Shown: positions 42,590 through 55,229 of the stretch, piece by piece
Numbering within the stretch: position 1 is the stretch's first letter
How the letters are laid out: each line of letters begins with the position of its first letter
Source: Isoetes taiwanensis
Lineage: Eukaryota; Streptophyta; Lycopodiopsida; Isoetales; Isoetaceae
Direction: 5' to 3'
Assembly: GCA_021234155.1 (NCBI GenBank)
Contig: JAJEKV010000072.1
Span: forward strand, 3,912,407-3,976,406
DNA: 64,000 nt
Program-made: the position numbers and the translations under genes
The notes under the pieces: model-generated
The model's database searches: none
What the model saw: only the letters and a program-made list of their open reading frames with translations
What the model was told of the DNA's origin: nothing

Positions 42590-43047
42590 ATGATTCGGCA
42601 GCAGCAAAACAATCAGCAACGCCAGCGTAAAGAAACTCAAGAGCAATGGCGGAAAGCAGCAGCCTACCAAAGAAAAAGAAAAACAAAATGGCAAGGGTAC
42701 CGTAAGTCACAAGACCTCCAAGATTTTCTTGCTCGATGGACGTATTATCCGGAGTCCGTAATCCCTCGTGATGGATGCTCTCAACACACTAGTCGAAACA
42801 GCCAACCGTAATACCTGGAGCCATCTCCAACTTGGACGGAGGATAGAAGGTGGAGAAGACAAGTGAGGAGATGCAAAAGCAGATGAACGAAATTGAAGAG
42901 GAAAAAGCCAAGATATGGAAAAGGTTGGTTGAATTAGAAAAAGGAAATGTTGATTTGGATGCATGGGAATCTTTTGATAGGATAAAACCGCATATTATGG
43001 AGTATGAGGAACGTAATAGAATTAAGCATGACGTTAGGGGTCGATAG
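42590..43047 (+). pseudogene. LINE ORF1-like, coiled coil
   Basis: Gln/Lys/Arg-rich start (QQNNQQRQRKETQEQWRKAA near 42600), then a heptad-rich helix EEMQKQMNEIEEEKAKIWKR (about 42870) and ELEKGNVDLDAWESFDRI. Such coiled coils are usual in LINE ORF1 RNA-binding proteins. Frame changes near 42810. Confidence 0.5.
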
Positions 43048-44026
43048 GGGTAGCAGAGAAACCTAACGAGGATAATGCACCGAAGCCATCGCAGGTATGA
43101 TAGAGACGGTGTTCAAGGAGCATCGGAGCCGCCATTGTCAAAGCAAAGGCGATCGTGACAATGGAGGGGGCTACGAGGCATATAAACCCCGACTCTCGAG
43201 ACCCGACAAATAAAGAGAGAATATCACACCCGTTCCGGCCGAGAAATGGGATCATAGTTCAGAAGCTCTAACAATCATGCAAACGACAAGGGTTGCACAG
43301 GAACTAGCCAAAGCCGAGAAACTAAACCAAGCAGAATACAAAAGTGGGTCAAGAATGGCAAGGTGTTCCTACACAAGAGGACACGGAATTTGGTCGGGCC
43401 GACAAGAACAAAAGGAGGGGATGCGGGGACCGTGGAAAGCGAATCGAGGGGGGAAGGAGAACATCAACCCAATAACGATACCAACACAAAGCCGTGAAAA
43501 AGGATATCGGGGGAGCACTAACAAAGAATAGTGCTCGAGGGGAGCCAACACGTAGAGGGAGAAAGAAACGAAAAAAGGGAAGGCACAATCGAGGACCCTC
43601 AAAGGGAGCGCTGGCACAATCTCGGCAAAGAAGGACCGTGGGGCTACCGAAAGAATGGTGAACGGCAGAGCAAACGTAAACCCCGGAGAGGGCAACCGCG
43701 AGGAAGGAGACGCCAAGATATGGTAATCGAACCGCACCTGCACCCGTGGACGACGGAGAGGGCTTCAGGAGCACACAAAGAAGGACATAATATGCCTAGT
43801 AGAGACATGGGAGCACAACATAAAGAGGCTACCGGAGGAGGAGGGCTACCAGCCTATTTTCCCTCGGCCGAAAGATAAGAATTTCAAAATGGGAAGAGGG
43901 AGGCAGGCCTAGCCTCAATGTCAAGGAGAATGTAGCAAATGGTACATGTATTTTACACTCTGATGTCAATAAAAGATACATGGTACTTAGTATTCAATTA
44001 CAAAATAAAAAAAAAAAAGATCTAAT

Positions 44027-46100
44027 AATCGATCATAGCATACTATCCACCAAGTAGTGACAAACTAGAATTGTTAGAACTAGGGGAAACCCCGATGAAA
44101 TGGAAGGAACAGGGACCAATGATACTAATTGGTGATCTAAATGCTAGAACAGTCAGAGCAAGCGCAATACACAAGCATAGATGAAACAAATGGGCAATGG
44201 AACCAAACAAAGAAGATCACAAGAATGGAAATGCATAAACCGAGGACAAGGCGTAAATCAATGCTAAGGGGAACTGTTGTTCGGGTATGCACCCACCACG
44301 TGGACCATCATAGCAAATGGAGCACAAATGGACAGATCGTGGAAATTCACAAGTCAACGCATTACATGGGAGAAGTATAGTAGATTACATAATATTAAAC
44401 TAACATGCAAAGTGCATGGTATCAGAAATTGCGGCACTAGAATGGCCAATTGGGAGGAGGGAGAGGCATAGGCCCATGCAGCTGACAATTACAGTGGGGG
44501 AACCTTTGCAAAATGAAGAACAGCATATACAGGAGAGAGACAGGGGGAAGCTGAAAATACATTTCCGTAACAAACCAGCGTATTAATGCCAGGCGCAAGC
44601 CATCAAGGAGGATATGGGAAAGTGGAAATGGGAGGAACACAGGCGATGAGAATGGAGATGCGCCAATGACATAACAAAGAAAGTAGCATTAGAAATTTTG
44701 GGAAAAGAAGGAAGAGGAAGGAAAATAATGCCTTCAAGCCTTCAATATGGTACGATGACGAATGCAAGGAACAGAGAAGGAAAGTCAAGGCACTTAGAGG
44801 TAAGGAAACATATCAAAAGGAAAGAGCGATATACCTGAGGCTACTGAAAGCAAAGAGGAATAAGAATCTGATGCAACACCAATGGGGACTGGCCAAGCTA
44901 ATCAAAAAACACCCCGCAAGTTCGGGGTGGATTTAAAGAAAAGAAGCAAGGGAATAGGGAGGTGAAGACATAACGAGGCGGCATTGGAGCAGCCGGTTGG
45001 GAGAAATACCTTGAAAAATTATATAAGACAGGAGCATCCCCAGCACCAATACCTGAACTACAAATGATAGATCGACCGTGCTTCAGTGTACAGGAAGTGA
45101 TGAAAGCATTAAATGGGATGGCCAACAACAAGGCCCCGTGACCTATACCTGATTAATCCAGGAAGTACTAAAATGTGCGATACCATTTTAGTAAAGCAGT
45201 GACGACAGATATTCAATGGGATAATACACACAAAAATCCCGCATGATGGGCATACAACAGGGTCATACCCCTACACAAGGGGGAGTAAACAGAACCCGAA
45301 ACTACAGACAATAATGGTAAGCTCCATTTTCGCAAAGTGGTACCTGGAAAGGTTCTAGACAATAAATTAAAGCAATGGGCGAGGCGTGGAATCCGAGAGC
45401 ACAGGCAAGCGTGCTTCGCACTGCAACACTCAACAACAGCACCATCTAGTAACTCTCCTCGATACTAATAGAGCATAATAAGGGCCACGGAAAGAAAGTG
45501 ATATGTTGTTTTGTAGACTTCGTAAAAGCTTTTGACACGGCACCAAGGGAAAAGCTCATACAGAGGCTCATAGACATGCAGTGCACCGAGACATGGTAGG
45601 GGCAATTCGCGAGATTGTACTATAAAGTATATGCAAAGATAGAAGAAGAGGGACAAAGATAAACCCGCACACACGAGTCAAACAGGATGCCCTTTATCAC
45701 CAACATTGTTTGGAATATATATAGATGCCCTACATGATTTTATAGCGTAACAAAGAAGGGGATGTGGACGCCTCTACACTTGGGGAACCAAGGTACCGAT
45801 CATGTTATATGCTCGATGATTTGGGTATGATGGCCACCAAAAACAAAGGAATGCAATGTGTTGTTGAAACTACTGAGATCTTCTCGTGAAAAGACAGGCT
45901 AACAAAGTGAATCTCACAAAACCAAAATAGTCTTTTTGGTAACAAATGATCCACAAACCGCTCAAATATCTAGGGACGTAACTAGAAGAAGCAACAGAGT
46001 ACAAATACCTAGGGTATGATACGCACGCACGTGGAAATGGGCAAAAGGGCGGATGCTAGATTCCAAGCAGCCATAGGAAGCTATTACAACATGAAAAGCT
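44027..46100 (+). pseudogene. LINE ORF2: endonuclease and reverse transcriptase traces
   Basis: In shifting frames: GDLNAR of the AP endonuclease (about 44123), MKALNGMANNKAP (RT motif 0-1, about 45101), VIPLHKG (about 45260), CCFVDFVKAFDTAPREKLIQ (motif A with catalytic Asp, about 45503-45560), GCPLSPTLFGIYIDALHDF (motif B, about 45688-45745) and PIMLYA.DLGMMATKN (motif C, about 45800-45845, the DD pair partly lost). The order and spacing fit a plant LINE reverse transcriptase. Confidence 0.85.
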
Positions 46101-46702
46101 TCGCAATAGAAACGTAATAATAGATTGGGAAATCAAATGCTACCTATTCAAAGACGGTAGGGTCGCCACAACGCAAATTGTGACGGGCGTAAGCCCGGGG
46201 ACCGGGTTAACGTGACAAGAAGTGGGAAAACAAGAAGGTATTTTCGCATACCGCATAAAACAGAATTCAAACCGAGAGCAAACACGCCATTGACAATTAT
46301 GGTGTATGAAACAGACGTAAACCCATGGAAGTGAGAGCATGGGAAAGGACCATCGATACATCATAAGAAATAATGCGGTGGGAAGTCGAGAAGTTAGCAA
46401 GCATCGCAATCAACGAAGTCAAAGAAGGGCACACATCACCACAAGCAATGGGTGGTTTAGAGATGTAGCGATATGGACAAGAGAAATGGGGATGAATCTG
46501 GAGTGAACTGATCAATGAAGGCCAATGGAATGAGGAATGGGCGTAAAGCTATGCGGCATGGCTACGTAAACACACAGACCTAAAAACACTCGCTCATGTC
46601 AATATTCAACCCGTGAGCGATGATAGGACAACAAATGTACCAAGATAACACGCTTAGGGAAACGTAAGAGAGATACCTTAGCAAAGTTCGTGATGGGGTG
46701 CC

Positions 46703-46972
46703 ATGATCCGAGAATTGAAAAGGACAGTGGAGGAAAATAGACAAACAGACGCACTATGCGCAGTCCGTGATGTAATGGAAGTAGAGGACGAAAACCACAT
46801 GCTCAATGGATGTCCAACATACATAGACATCAGGGAAAAGTACAGGAGAGTAAGATGGGGACAACCGGTACATGCCATAATTGCAAGGACAGAAACTATG
46901 AGAGATCCGCAGACGAATAATGAGAGATGCCGAATCAGCATCGGGAAACACACGAACAAAAAGGGCTTATGA
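46703..46972 (+). pseudogene. LINE ORF2 C-terminal Cys/His region
   Basis: CAVRDVMEVEDENHMLNGCP fits the C..C....H....C knuckle that ends many LINE polymerases, with the second Cys changed. It is a separate frame from the RT part. Confidence 0.6.
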
Positions 46973-47218
46973 TATGAGTTGCTCAAGAGGCAAATCATAG
47001 ATGTCCACTAAATGTACAAAATTTTAAAGTCGCTTTGATATAGACGACACCAAGACGGCCTAGACGCCGAACAAAGTAGGGTGCCGGGATTAATAGGAAA
47101 AAAAGTGAGCCTCGTAAAAGGCTACAACAAAAAAAATATGATGAGCTAGTAGCCCCCATCAGGGAGCTCGCCCATGCTACACAAGTCCAGAGGCCTCAGG
47201 GCACAAGGGACAATAATG

Positions 47219-47238
47219 TATTCTATTCTATTCTATTA
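47219..47238 (+). repeat. LINE tail, TATTC repeats
   Basis: TATTCTATTCTATTCTATTA closes the element in place of a poly(A). The complementary form AATAGAATAGAATAG is at 50362-50376, possibly the tail of a minus-strand copy. Confidence 0.75.
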
Positions 47239-47240
47239 CT

Positions 47241-47640
47241 AAACTTGTAAGCTGCAAATATAAGAAACTCAAATGTAGTATGAGTTCAGGAAAGGAACTG
47301 GCTCGCCTTGAATTGACTGAACCGCAATTTATTGGTCTATAATTCAAGCAAAGCAGTTCTATGAGAGTTTTGATCACCCAACTAATACCCCTGCTACCTC
47401 GGGCAGAGGTTAAAACAGGGAGGAAGATGACAAAGATCAAATTCAAGCACTTTAGCTCCTTATTCTCCTCGGTTGTGGAGCCTTCAGAGTGGTGCTTTAT
47501 TCAACCTGATGTGGATCCTCCTCCTCGCCTTTATTGGGCCATCACCATTCAAGGGACTTCGATTATAGTAAAGCAAAGGCAAAGAATGTGATAATAGTAC
47601 TCTTACCACCATGACTTTTAATCTTACAAATGGGACTGAT
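47241..47640. other. No recognised gene
   Basis: Frame 47361-47591 plus (76 codons) is open but unrecognised and may be chance. Confidence 0.25.
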
Positions 47641-48887
47641 TTTGTTTTTTTTTGGAAAGAAATGGAGCTTGCGTGCACTTCATTGATAAAGTTCTATATT
47701 CCTTTGTTTGGATCTATCCCCAAGGTCGATTGCTCGTGCTAGATTCGTGATGGAAACCCGAGGCATTATCTTTGGAATGGCAAAGCTTTGAACAAAGATT
47801 ATGAAATTTTTTCACGTAATCCACGCTTGCGCTTTGCCTAACTTTTGTGGATCGTATGGAGTATGCCAAAGCAAAGCAATGTAGCTGCGCCAAAGGCGCT
47901 TCTCCTCCGATCCTTCTATTGCAAATGACTTTTGTCTAATTCTACAACAAAAAAAGGATGCCAACCTACAACATCAAGGCCCTGTGACGAAACTTGCTTA
48001 TGAGCTGCAAAAGCAGGGGGATGCTGACCACGGGCGTTCGTATGTCCAAAAGACCGTGCTTTTTTCTACCAACGCCATCGCCAATGGTTTTAGGTTCAAA
48101 GCATTGATCCAAATTCCCAAAGAAATGTTAGATAAAACCGCGGAAGCTAGGTCGGATTTGAGCAGCATTGTGGAGCGTAATGAATTTGTGGTAACCTATC
48201 GTCTTGAATCGAGGAAAAGAAGGTCGATGAGATCTTGAAAAGCATATAAAAAGTAAAGCCCGGCCAGATCTCGAGATTCAGATTAGAGTGTGCACTTTTA
48301 CATGGATTTTCTAAGATGCATTGCTATTTTTGCTATCCAGTAGGAAGTTTGACGTGATCGATTACCCGGATCTGAAGCTCGATTTTCGCGATCAATCCGA
48401 GGTTTTCGTGATCAAGGGCTCTATTTGGAGCAGAGCTAGAAATAGCACTTGGAGCAACCGAAGCTTATTTCATAGTTTGATCGACCTGAGAGTTTTCTGC
48501 CTTCACAGCCTTCAATCCGCTTGCAACCGCTTCAGAGCCTATGCATGGGACCAAATCTCAGAATAAGAATATGAAATAGCGAAAAGCATAATCAAAGAAG
48601 TTCTCGGCAAAGATGGAGCAGCGTAAAAATAAGCATACCCCGACCTTTATCTCTCTCAAAGAATTCGACCTTTTCTTGCAATTCCTTTCTTCTAGTTGCG
48701 AATCCAGTCCGGCAAAGGCAGGGCCTCACTTGAATCACTTGAGTTTTTCGCGCTTCTGTTTTGCCACAGAAAAGGAGCTCCAGAAGATCGAAAATGCATA
48801 TACGAAATCAGGAAAGGGCTCAATCTCGTGTTCATATTAAATTCTGGCATTTATGATCTCGTTGATCAAAAAAAATTTAATCTGATT

Positions 48888-48979
48888 GGAAACCTCCCTA
48901 ATTTTCCAATATGGAAACCTCCCCAAGCTTCCGCGGAAAGCTGGGGAGGTTTCCATAATGGAAAATTGGGGAGGTTTCC
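48888..48979. mobile_element. 92-bp foldback element
   Basis: GGAAACCTCCC...CCAAGCTT and its complement AAGCTGGGGAGG...GGGAGGTTTCC pair over nearly all positions around CCGCGG. Within each arm GGAAACCTCCC itself occurs twice. No clear target duplication; a miniature foldback transposon is the simplest reading. Confidence 0.85.
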
Positions 48980-49046
48980 AGTCTTGGGAGTCTAACCAGA
49001 TTCGGGCGTATATAATTTGAGCGTTGAACCCCCTTTGGTTTGGGTG

Positions 49047-49081
49047 CATATTCACACGTAGGGGGGTTACGTGTGAATATG
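49047..49081. repeat. 14-bp perfect inverted repeat with G-loop
   Basis: CATATTCACACGTA, a GGGGGGT loop, then TACGTGTGAATATG. A compact hairpin in an otherwise plain region. Confidence 0.9.
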
Positions 49082-50050
49082 TTATACGATTTTTTAATAA
49101 GGCTTTCATATGATTTGGTTGTCGTATTTTATGGCATACTAATCAATATAATGTGTCCGCAATCAAAAACAATATTTCTCGAACATATGATTGTGGAAGG
49201 TTAAATGTGGTATTCGTATTGAAATACGTATTTGGATGATGGTGGCACCTGGGTTATGTTTGGAAACCGACGTGGACTTGTGTTAGAGAAGGGTAACGCA
49301 TGCGGGCTGCTATACATGGCGATCATGGAAACCCATTCTAATTTGGGTTATTTTGGTTGTTGCATCCGGGATTTGGATTTAGCTTCGTGGTATTCCCTTC
49401 TACCGGATTTAGCTTCCATGTATTTCCCTTTTGTTTGTTGTGTCTTTTTGGCTACTTTAACTCTTGCCCGTAAAATCTATGGTCGACTGCTTCTGAACAA
49501 CAGAGTTGTACACCACAGTGCCAGAAGCACCCGGATTCCTCAGATGGATCATACATTTATTCATGTTTTCCGCCATAGATCCATGGAAAGACACTGAGCG
49601 TAGGGGTGCTTTTTTCGCCACAAAAAGGGATCCGCACTGGCCAAATCCGCAAGAAGAAATACTGCTTTTAACCTCCGCAAAAACCTTGATCCAGCTTGTT
49701 TTCCTTGCCGATGATATTCCTTCCCAAGATCCGAGTTCAATGATGATTCCTCAATTGAAGCTTCATCATAACCAATTTTTCTTCCTAGTTTCGTAAGACT
49801 CTTGTTAGTACCGCGGATCGCTTTGATTCGCTTCCTATCGCTTGCTCGCATAATTCTGATGTTCATATTAAACATTAATATTTTGATTTTTCATGGCATT
49901 GGCATTGTTCAGGCGGAGTTTGCCCAGGAAATATTAAGCTGCCCATTTGTGCAAAGCAAGTTGAGAACTGGGGTTCGATTCCCCAGGCTCATGTCATATT
50001 GGAATGGTGATGCTAAGTTTGAGTTGTGCAGTAGTGTATCGCGTTAGTTT

Positions 50051-51099
50051 GTCACTATATTGTATAGATACCAGTATCTTTTATACTATCTTAACCCATG
50101 GTGTCTGGTCTTCAGGCGTCCCCTTTAAAATAGGGTCAACAGGGGCCAATTGGACTCCAGAAAGACTGCTGATGGGCGAACATGATGTGTGGAGAGGGAA
50201 TATCCTAGGAATTGTGCCACCATCTAAGGGTCACGAAAAAATAATACACGCTTTAGCTATATCTAGAGGGTGCATACGGTGAGCATTGATTTCTATTTGA
50301 CTTTTTAATGGTTACCACCCATATATTTTGTGAGATGTATAAACTTATCCATGCACTAGTAATAGAATAGAATAGTTATGGTGCCCGGCCAGCAATGCTC
50401 CCAACTCGGAAGGTGAGCCTACTTATCGTCAAAGAATTGCTCCTTTAAAGCTAGTTGCTTTTCATTTTTCAAAGCTTCTACAATATCTCATACGTAGAAT
50501 GCAATAATAATGCATCATTGATAGGCCAACAATGCTCCCAACTCGGAAGATGAGCCTATTTATTTTCTAAGAATTTTTCTTGAACTGCTCTTTTAAAGCT
50601 AGATGCTTTTCATTTTTCAAAGCTTCTATACTATCATTTGTAGAATGCAATAATAGTGGATAATGGGTGTGCATAGTAGGGTGTACGTTGAGGTTGAATT
50701 GAAGGTGCAAAATTTATCTTGTTTGTTATATAGATATCTGAAACATCTCATCTTGTAAAAGCAATTGTTTTGGGAAGTTCTTAGTAATTCTTAAAGTTGC
50801 CTTTATATAATCTTAGTGGCTACGAAGTTGCAGTCAAGCTGTATTGCTAAGCTTTCCATTGAATTGAAGGTGCAAATTTTACCTTGTTTATTATATAGAT
50901 ATCTGAAACATCTCATCATGTAAAAACAATTGTTTTAGAAAAAAGTGCCCTGAAGTCGTATTTAATTAAAGTGGGACAAATCTTGAATTTTGGGACTCGG
51001 ACTGAAAATGGGACTCACACCCCATAAAAAAAATTTTGGAATTGATTGCTTGAATAAAATTACACATCACACACAAAGAATTGGGTTACTTGTTTTCCT
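50051..51099. other. Tandem duplications and LINE leader copy, no gene
   Basis: A 136-bp unit (GGCCA(G/A)CAATGCTCCC start) repeats at 50387 and 50523. A 165-bp unit (GAATTGAAGGTGCAAA start) repeats at 50694 and 50858. AGTCGTATTTAATTAAAGTGGG at 50954 matches the LINE leader. No coding trace supported. Confidence 0.7.
50387..50935. repeat. Two adjacent tandem duplications (136 bp and 165 bp)
   Basis: First pair 50387-50522 and 50523-about 50660. Second pair about 50694-50760 and 50858-50930, sharing ATAGATATCTGAAACATCTC. Confidence 0.85.
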
Positions 51100-53890
51100 C
51101 ATAAATTTTACAAACCACTAGTTGAGAAAGTTTTCAAGCTTCTCAATATTATCTACCCTCGCATAAATGATATAGCATGGAGGTTGCTCATGGCTTTGTC
51201 CATCTCCCTTCTTGGGATCTTGTGTGTGTTGTCCTTTGCAAAGGAGAACTTGGATATGACCATACCACACACTCCACCAATTCCCCCTTTGAGGATCAAA
51301 GATAATTTGCTCTCCACTTCTTCTCCCAAAGAAATTCTGTATTGCTCCTTCAAGTTGCCCTTCTTGTGTCTCCCAATGGGCTCCCAATATTGAATTTGGA
51401 ATCCGTGACGCAACTCCTCTCCATCGTGCATAGTGGTGGTTACATCGTAGACTGCCACCCCTAACCATATTGGATGGGCCCTCATCATCGCCTTACTAGC
51501 ACAAAGTATCCTTCCTTGATGTCCTCAAAGGGATCCCACTCAGAAGATCAAACCACTTCTGGCTTTGAGGCCTTACTTCCCACAAACCACTTGGAACCCT
51601 TGCTAGGACCCAAGTGAACATTCTTAGACGTGCTTGCTCCTTGAGAACCCTCCCATCTTGACTCTGGCAAGAACCCGTCTCTTAGCTTCATCCCACATGG
51701 TTGTTCATTTTCTAAGCATGTCACAACTTTCTCCCAGTACTTGATTAGGGAGTCCATTTGATTTTTCTTAAGAGTGGAGGTGAGCTTTCCATTTCGAATA
51801 TCATCCCAGTGCGTTATGTAATCCTTGATGCCCTTCACTAGTTGGCTAGAGTCTTTGACAGTCTTGAAGGGAGGTAGTAGTTTTGGCTGCCCTTTAGGAT
51901 TGAGAACTTCACCAGCAGCACCCCTTTGCCACAACTCGATTCCTTGTACAGGCATCCACAACTTGTCACCTGGTCTCCACTTATATTGCATGATTGGTAT
52001 TCCATCCCTAACCCAAAACTTGAACTGAAGTGGCTTTGTGTGTCCTGTCAACTAGTCCTTACCATCTAGCAAGTATCCCTCTACAAATGATTTCCAATCT
52101 GCAACCTCATCCATCAAGAAAGCCATTGGGTTGGGGTCAATGCAGCTCTCAAACACATCCATTAGTTCAGGGAGACTAGTCACATTTTCTCTCTTGAGCT
52201 TGGTGGAGAAAGTTCCAAAGAATCCATCTATATCATCATGCGTATGCCCAACCATCATGAATCCCACTTTCACAACTTTGAATACTCCCACTGCTGTCAA
52301 GTATGACATTGCCCCAAACATCCATCTATTCTTGTCTTCTTTCCAACAGTTGTCCAATTGAACACATAGCTCCTCGTGCAAAGGTTTCTCAAGTAAGGGG
52401 AAATCATCCCAAGTCCTCCTTGATTCACTAGACACCTTGGATGTGAGCTTTTTATCTCCGCCTTTGGTAACAAAGCGGTTGATCATCCATCAAAGCCTCA
52501 AAATGGGTGCTGAAGGGGAATACCTCCTCCCTTCTATCGATCCTTTCTAGTGTTCTCAAGCACTTGAAAATAGAGCTCACATGGAAGTTTGGATCATCCC
52601 TCCATAGATCAAGCACAAAATGACCATATGTTCCAGCCCCATGACCATGTGTTAAGACACCCGCCAGACTTACTTTCATTTGAAAAGCGCTTTGACAACG
52701 CTTTGGGTAAAGGATCTAGCTTTGGCAAGAAAGTCTTGTGTTGATCCATCTTATCATGAATTATACACAAAAATTTGTCCCACCGCATCTCGTAAAATGT
52801 TCTCCACCGCCAATACAACCGCTCTACATGATATTTGGTCCCTTTGGTGATCTGCAAAATTGCTCCCTAATTGCCATTCTTTCTTTCTCTATTGCAGTTG
52901 ATGCAAGTGTATCTTTGAGTTGAATGCAAGTGTTGCACTTTGAGAATGGCATGTGTTGCGTGACACTTACGCCCGAGAAGTGAGTGCTCCATAACTTGCT
53001 GAAATGTGATTGAGAAAGAGGCCTACCTCCAAAGTAGTTTCTAGGATGGAGTTGACCTCTTTAAGGCACTCCTTTTGATATAGTGTTGTGGCAACACCCT
53101 TTGCACCACTCGCACACCGTGCTCGCTCACCTTCGACTTGTGGGGCATAGATTGAGACATGTATCTCACAAAGCTCTCAAGACTCCAATGGCCTTGAGAG
53201 TATTTGCTCTAGGTTTCAAAGTGAGTGCATTACCATGTTGGAACAAACTGTGCCCTTTTCTAACCCCGCCCCCAAAGATCTCAGAGAATGAAGACTTGCT
53301 CACCCCAAGAATCCATCTCAATGCTCTCATACATACCCTCATGCCCCTCAATTGATATAATAGCCTTCCCTGTTTTTCATCATAGCTGGAATTCTTACAC
53401 AAGGAGTAGATGAAATTAATCCTATCTTTTGAAGTCGGTCCAATGTATTGGGACCTTATCTGCACGAGGTCATCTACACTGTACTGCATTGTCCCCTAAT
53501 TGCCTCTAGGTTTTCTTTGGTTGGGGCCATACTTTCCATCCTTTCTAAATATTTGTCACTTCTAGGCCTCTTGGGCACCCTTGGCTGCCTTTTATGAAAA
53601 ACATAACATCTCTTCCTTGTGATCAAAGGATGCTCATCGACCACCAAATCTTCCACATGGCCTTGAGTGGGTCTTGGGGTATGTAGTTGAGTAGGGCATT
53701 CCAGACTATCATCATTCTTGTGTGTAATATATCTAATTGGCCATCTCAACCGACTTTGGGACTCCAAAGAACCCGAGCACACAATGCAATCACTAGAGCT
53801 TCCCGACATGATTGTATCAACTTCGATAAGAAGCTTCACAAAGCTAACTCCAAGATGATCATCTCCCCAGCCTTTCATCATTCACACTAT
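51100..53890 (-). pseudogene. DDE-like transposase of the GHTHDDID family, nearly full length, broken
   Basis: Reading minus from about 53881: an N-terminal part with SDCIVCSGSL and Lys/Arg-rich KRPRSDKYLERMES, then LVQIRSQYIGPTSKDRINFI, WILGVSKSSFSEI, and IIHDKMDQHKTFLPKL (about 52780-52730, proposed first Asp). Next are GVLTHGHGAGTYGHFVLDLW (about 52660-52600), CVQLDNCWKEDKNRW (about 52370-52330, second Asp) and GFMMVGHTHDDIDGFFGTFS (about 52270-52210, third acidic site). A 167-codon C-terminal frame (52051-51548) and a tail with GVAVYDVTTTMHDGEELRHG complete it. Frameshifts lie near 53160, 52860, 52610, 52450 and 51540. It shares its middle with 3609-4973. No terminal inverted repeats found. 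Confidence 0.75.
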
Positions 53891-54056
53891 CAAAAGGATC
53901 AACTGCAGCTATTATGCCCTCTCGCAGAATACCGCCTCGCTGCAAGGGTGCAACAACAAGCAACCCATCTTCCTCCATTGGAGCCTAGGGCAATGGCCCT
54001 GTGGCCGGGCTTCCTTGGCTCCACTTTGCTCATCTCACATGCTCCCTGAATTAAAG

Positions 54057-54283
54057 AGCACCCATTAAAACCATATACAACCATATATGAATGAGCACTA
54101 TAGCCATATAACCATTAGAAACCATACAACCATTAAAAACCATTGAAAACCTTATAACCATTAAAAACATTAAAACATTTAAAACCTTATAACCATTAAA
54201 ACATTTAACACTAACATTTAACATTAAAACATTTAACATTAACCATTAAAAAGCATTAAAACATTACAACCATTAAAACATAG
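54057..54283. repeat. AACCATTAAA microsatellite-like array
   Basis: Drifted tandem of AACCATTAAAA, CATTTAAC and AACCATATA words over about 230 bases. Confidence 0.9.
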
Positions 54284-55229
54284 GCTTCCCTGAATCATGA
54301 CTCGTATCGACGGGGTTCTTCGTCACCGACATCCGACATGGTCACGCCACAGCCAGTCACTTTGTGGCATGCCACACACGTGACTCTAGGTCTGTCATAA
54401 ATGCCACTTTTTCGAGGTTCGAGGGTGCAGCCAGAAATAACTGCACCCTCTTCCTCTTCTCCCGCGACCCCTATTCCTTCCATTCCTCTTTGTCTTCCCC
54501 TCGTTTCATTTCCCAGATCCGCCGTTCTCCTGTTCGCCTTTGGCGCCGATTCGCTATTGCATTTCCAATGCAATCTTATGATCAGAAGCGTGGTCGACGG
54601 ATCGCGACGCATCCAAATGACGAGGTTTTGGCTCAATTTGAGTCACCAAAGAAAAGTACTTCCTAAGAAGAAAGTGAGAAACCTTTTCTCAGTAGTTTTG
54701 ATATTCTTATACCGCTTGTTTATTGTTTTTTGCAATTCCTTTACTAATCGGTCTGCTCCTATTATTTTTTAGAGCCTCTTTATATACCCCGATACATTTT
54801 CCAGCCCTCGACAAATCCTTACTCTCGCTTTGTAAACGCCAGAGTAAAATGGAATCGAACTCGCAGCCTTCCTCCTCATCCAACAAATCTACCGTATTTT
54901 TTTTAATATTTTCATTTGTTCCGATGTTTCAAAGTCGCTTTCAATCGCTTTCCTTTTGATTTGCTTTCTGCTTGTGCTTTCTTGTATTTAGTTATTGTTT
55001 ACTTGAATACCTTGAACGTAAATCAGCTTCTTAGATGCTAATAGTAGTGGCAAGCACCACTTAGGAATCCCGAGAGATAGGAAGAAAAGTATTGCTTAAC
55101 AAGAAGAGAACCGCCTATGATTCATAAAAGAACGTAACTATGCATGAAATTGCTTTTACGTAAACTTAAAATAGGAATTGCCATACGCTTTGAAAATTTC
55201 ACTCACAAAGATATCCTCCTTTGGGGAGA
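54284..55229 (+). other. Two promoter-like segments with short frames
   Basis: A frame at 54364-54666 ends QSYDQKRGRRIATHPNDEVL and is unrecognised. TTTATATACCCC (54779-54790) followed by an ATG at 54849 (MESNSQPSSSSNKST) looks like a core promoter and start, similar in layout to 38646. No longer gene follows. Confidence 0.3.

Larger units (their letters stand above)
42086..47240 (+). mobile_element. LINE (non-LTR retrotransposon), broken
   Basis: A 5.15 kb plus-strand element. It has a leader repeated elsewhere, a coiled-coil ORF1-like part (about 42590-43047), an endonuclease trace with MILIGDLNAR-like wording (about 44110-44150), and reverse transcriptase motifs. A C-terminal Cys/His knuckle lies at 46750-46820, and the 3' end is a short TATTC repeat tail (47219-47238). 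Many frameshifts. No target duplication could be picked out with confidence. The leader match at 37265-37866 and 50954-50977 shows the family has other pieces here. Confidence 0.85.
47641..50050 (+). pseudogene. Decayed coding-like region, unknown
   Basis: Coding-like traces in several plus frames: KLAYELQKQGDADHGRSYVQ and SSIVERNEFVVTYRLESR (47984-48215), MEQRKNKHTPTFISLKEFD (48613-48670) and a 121-codon frame at 49232-49597 with a hydrophobic patch (FPFVCCVFLATLTLA). None recognised. The short hairpins at 48888 and 49047 lie inside it. It may be the interior of a non-autonomous element. Confidence 0.25.

Noticed and set aside
43349-43774. Minus-strand frame of 141 codons
   Set aside because: It lies antisense to the LINE interior and has no family motif; the sense strand explains the region.
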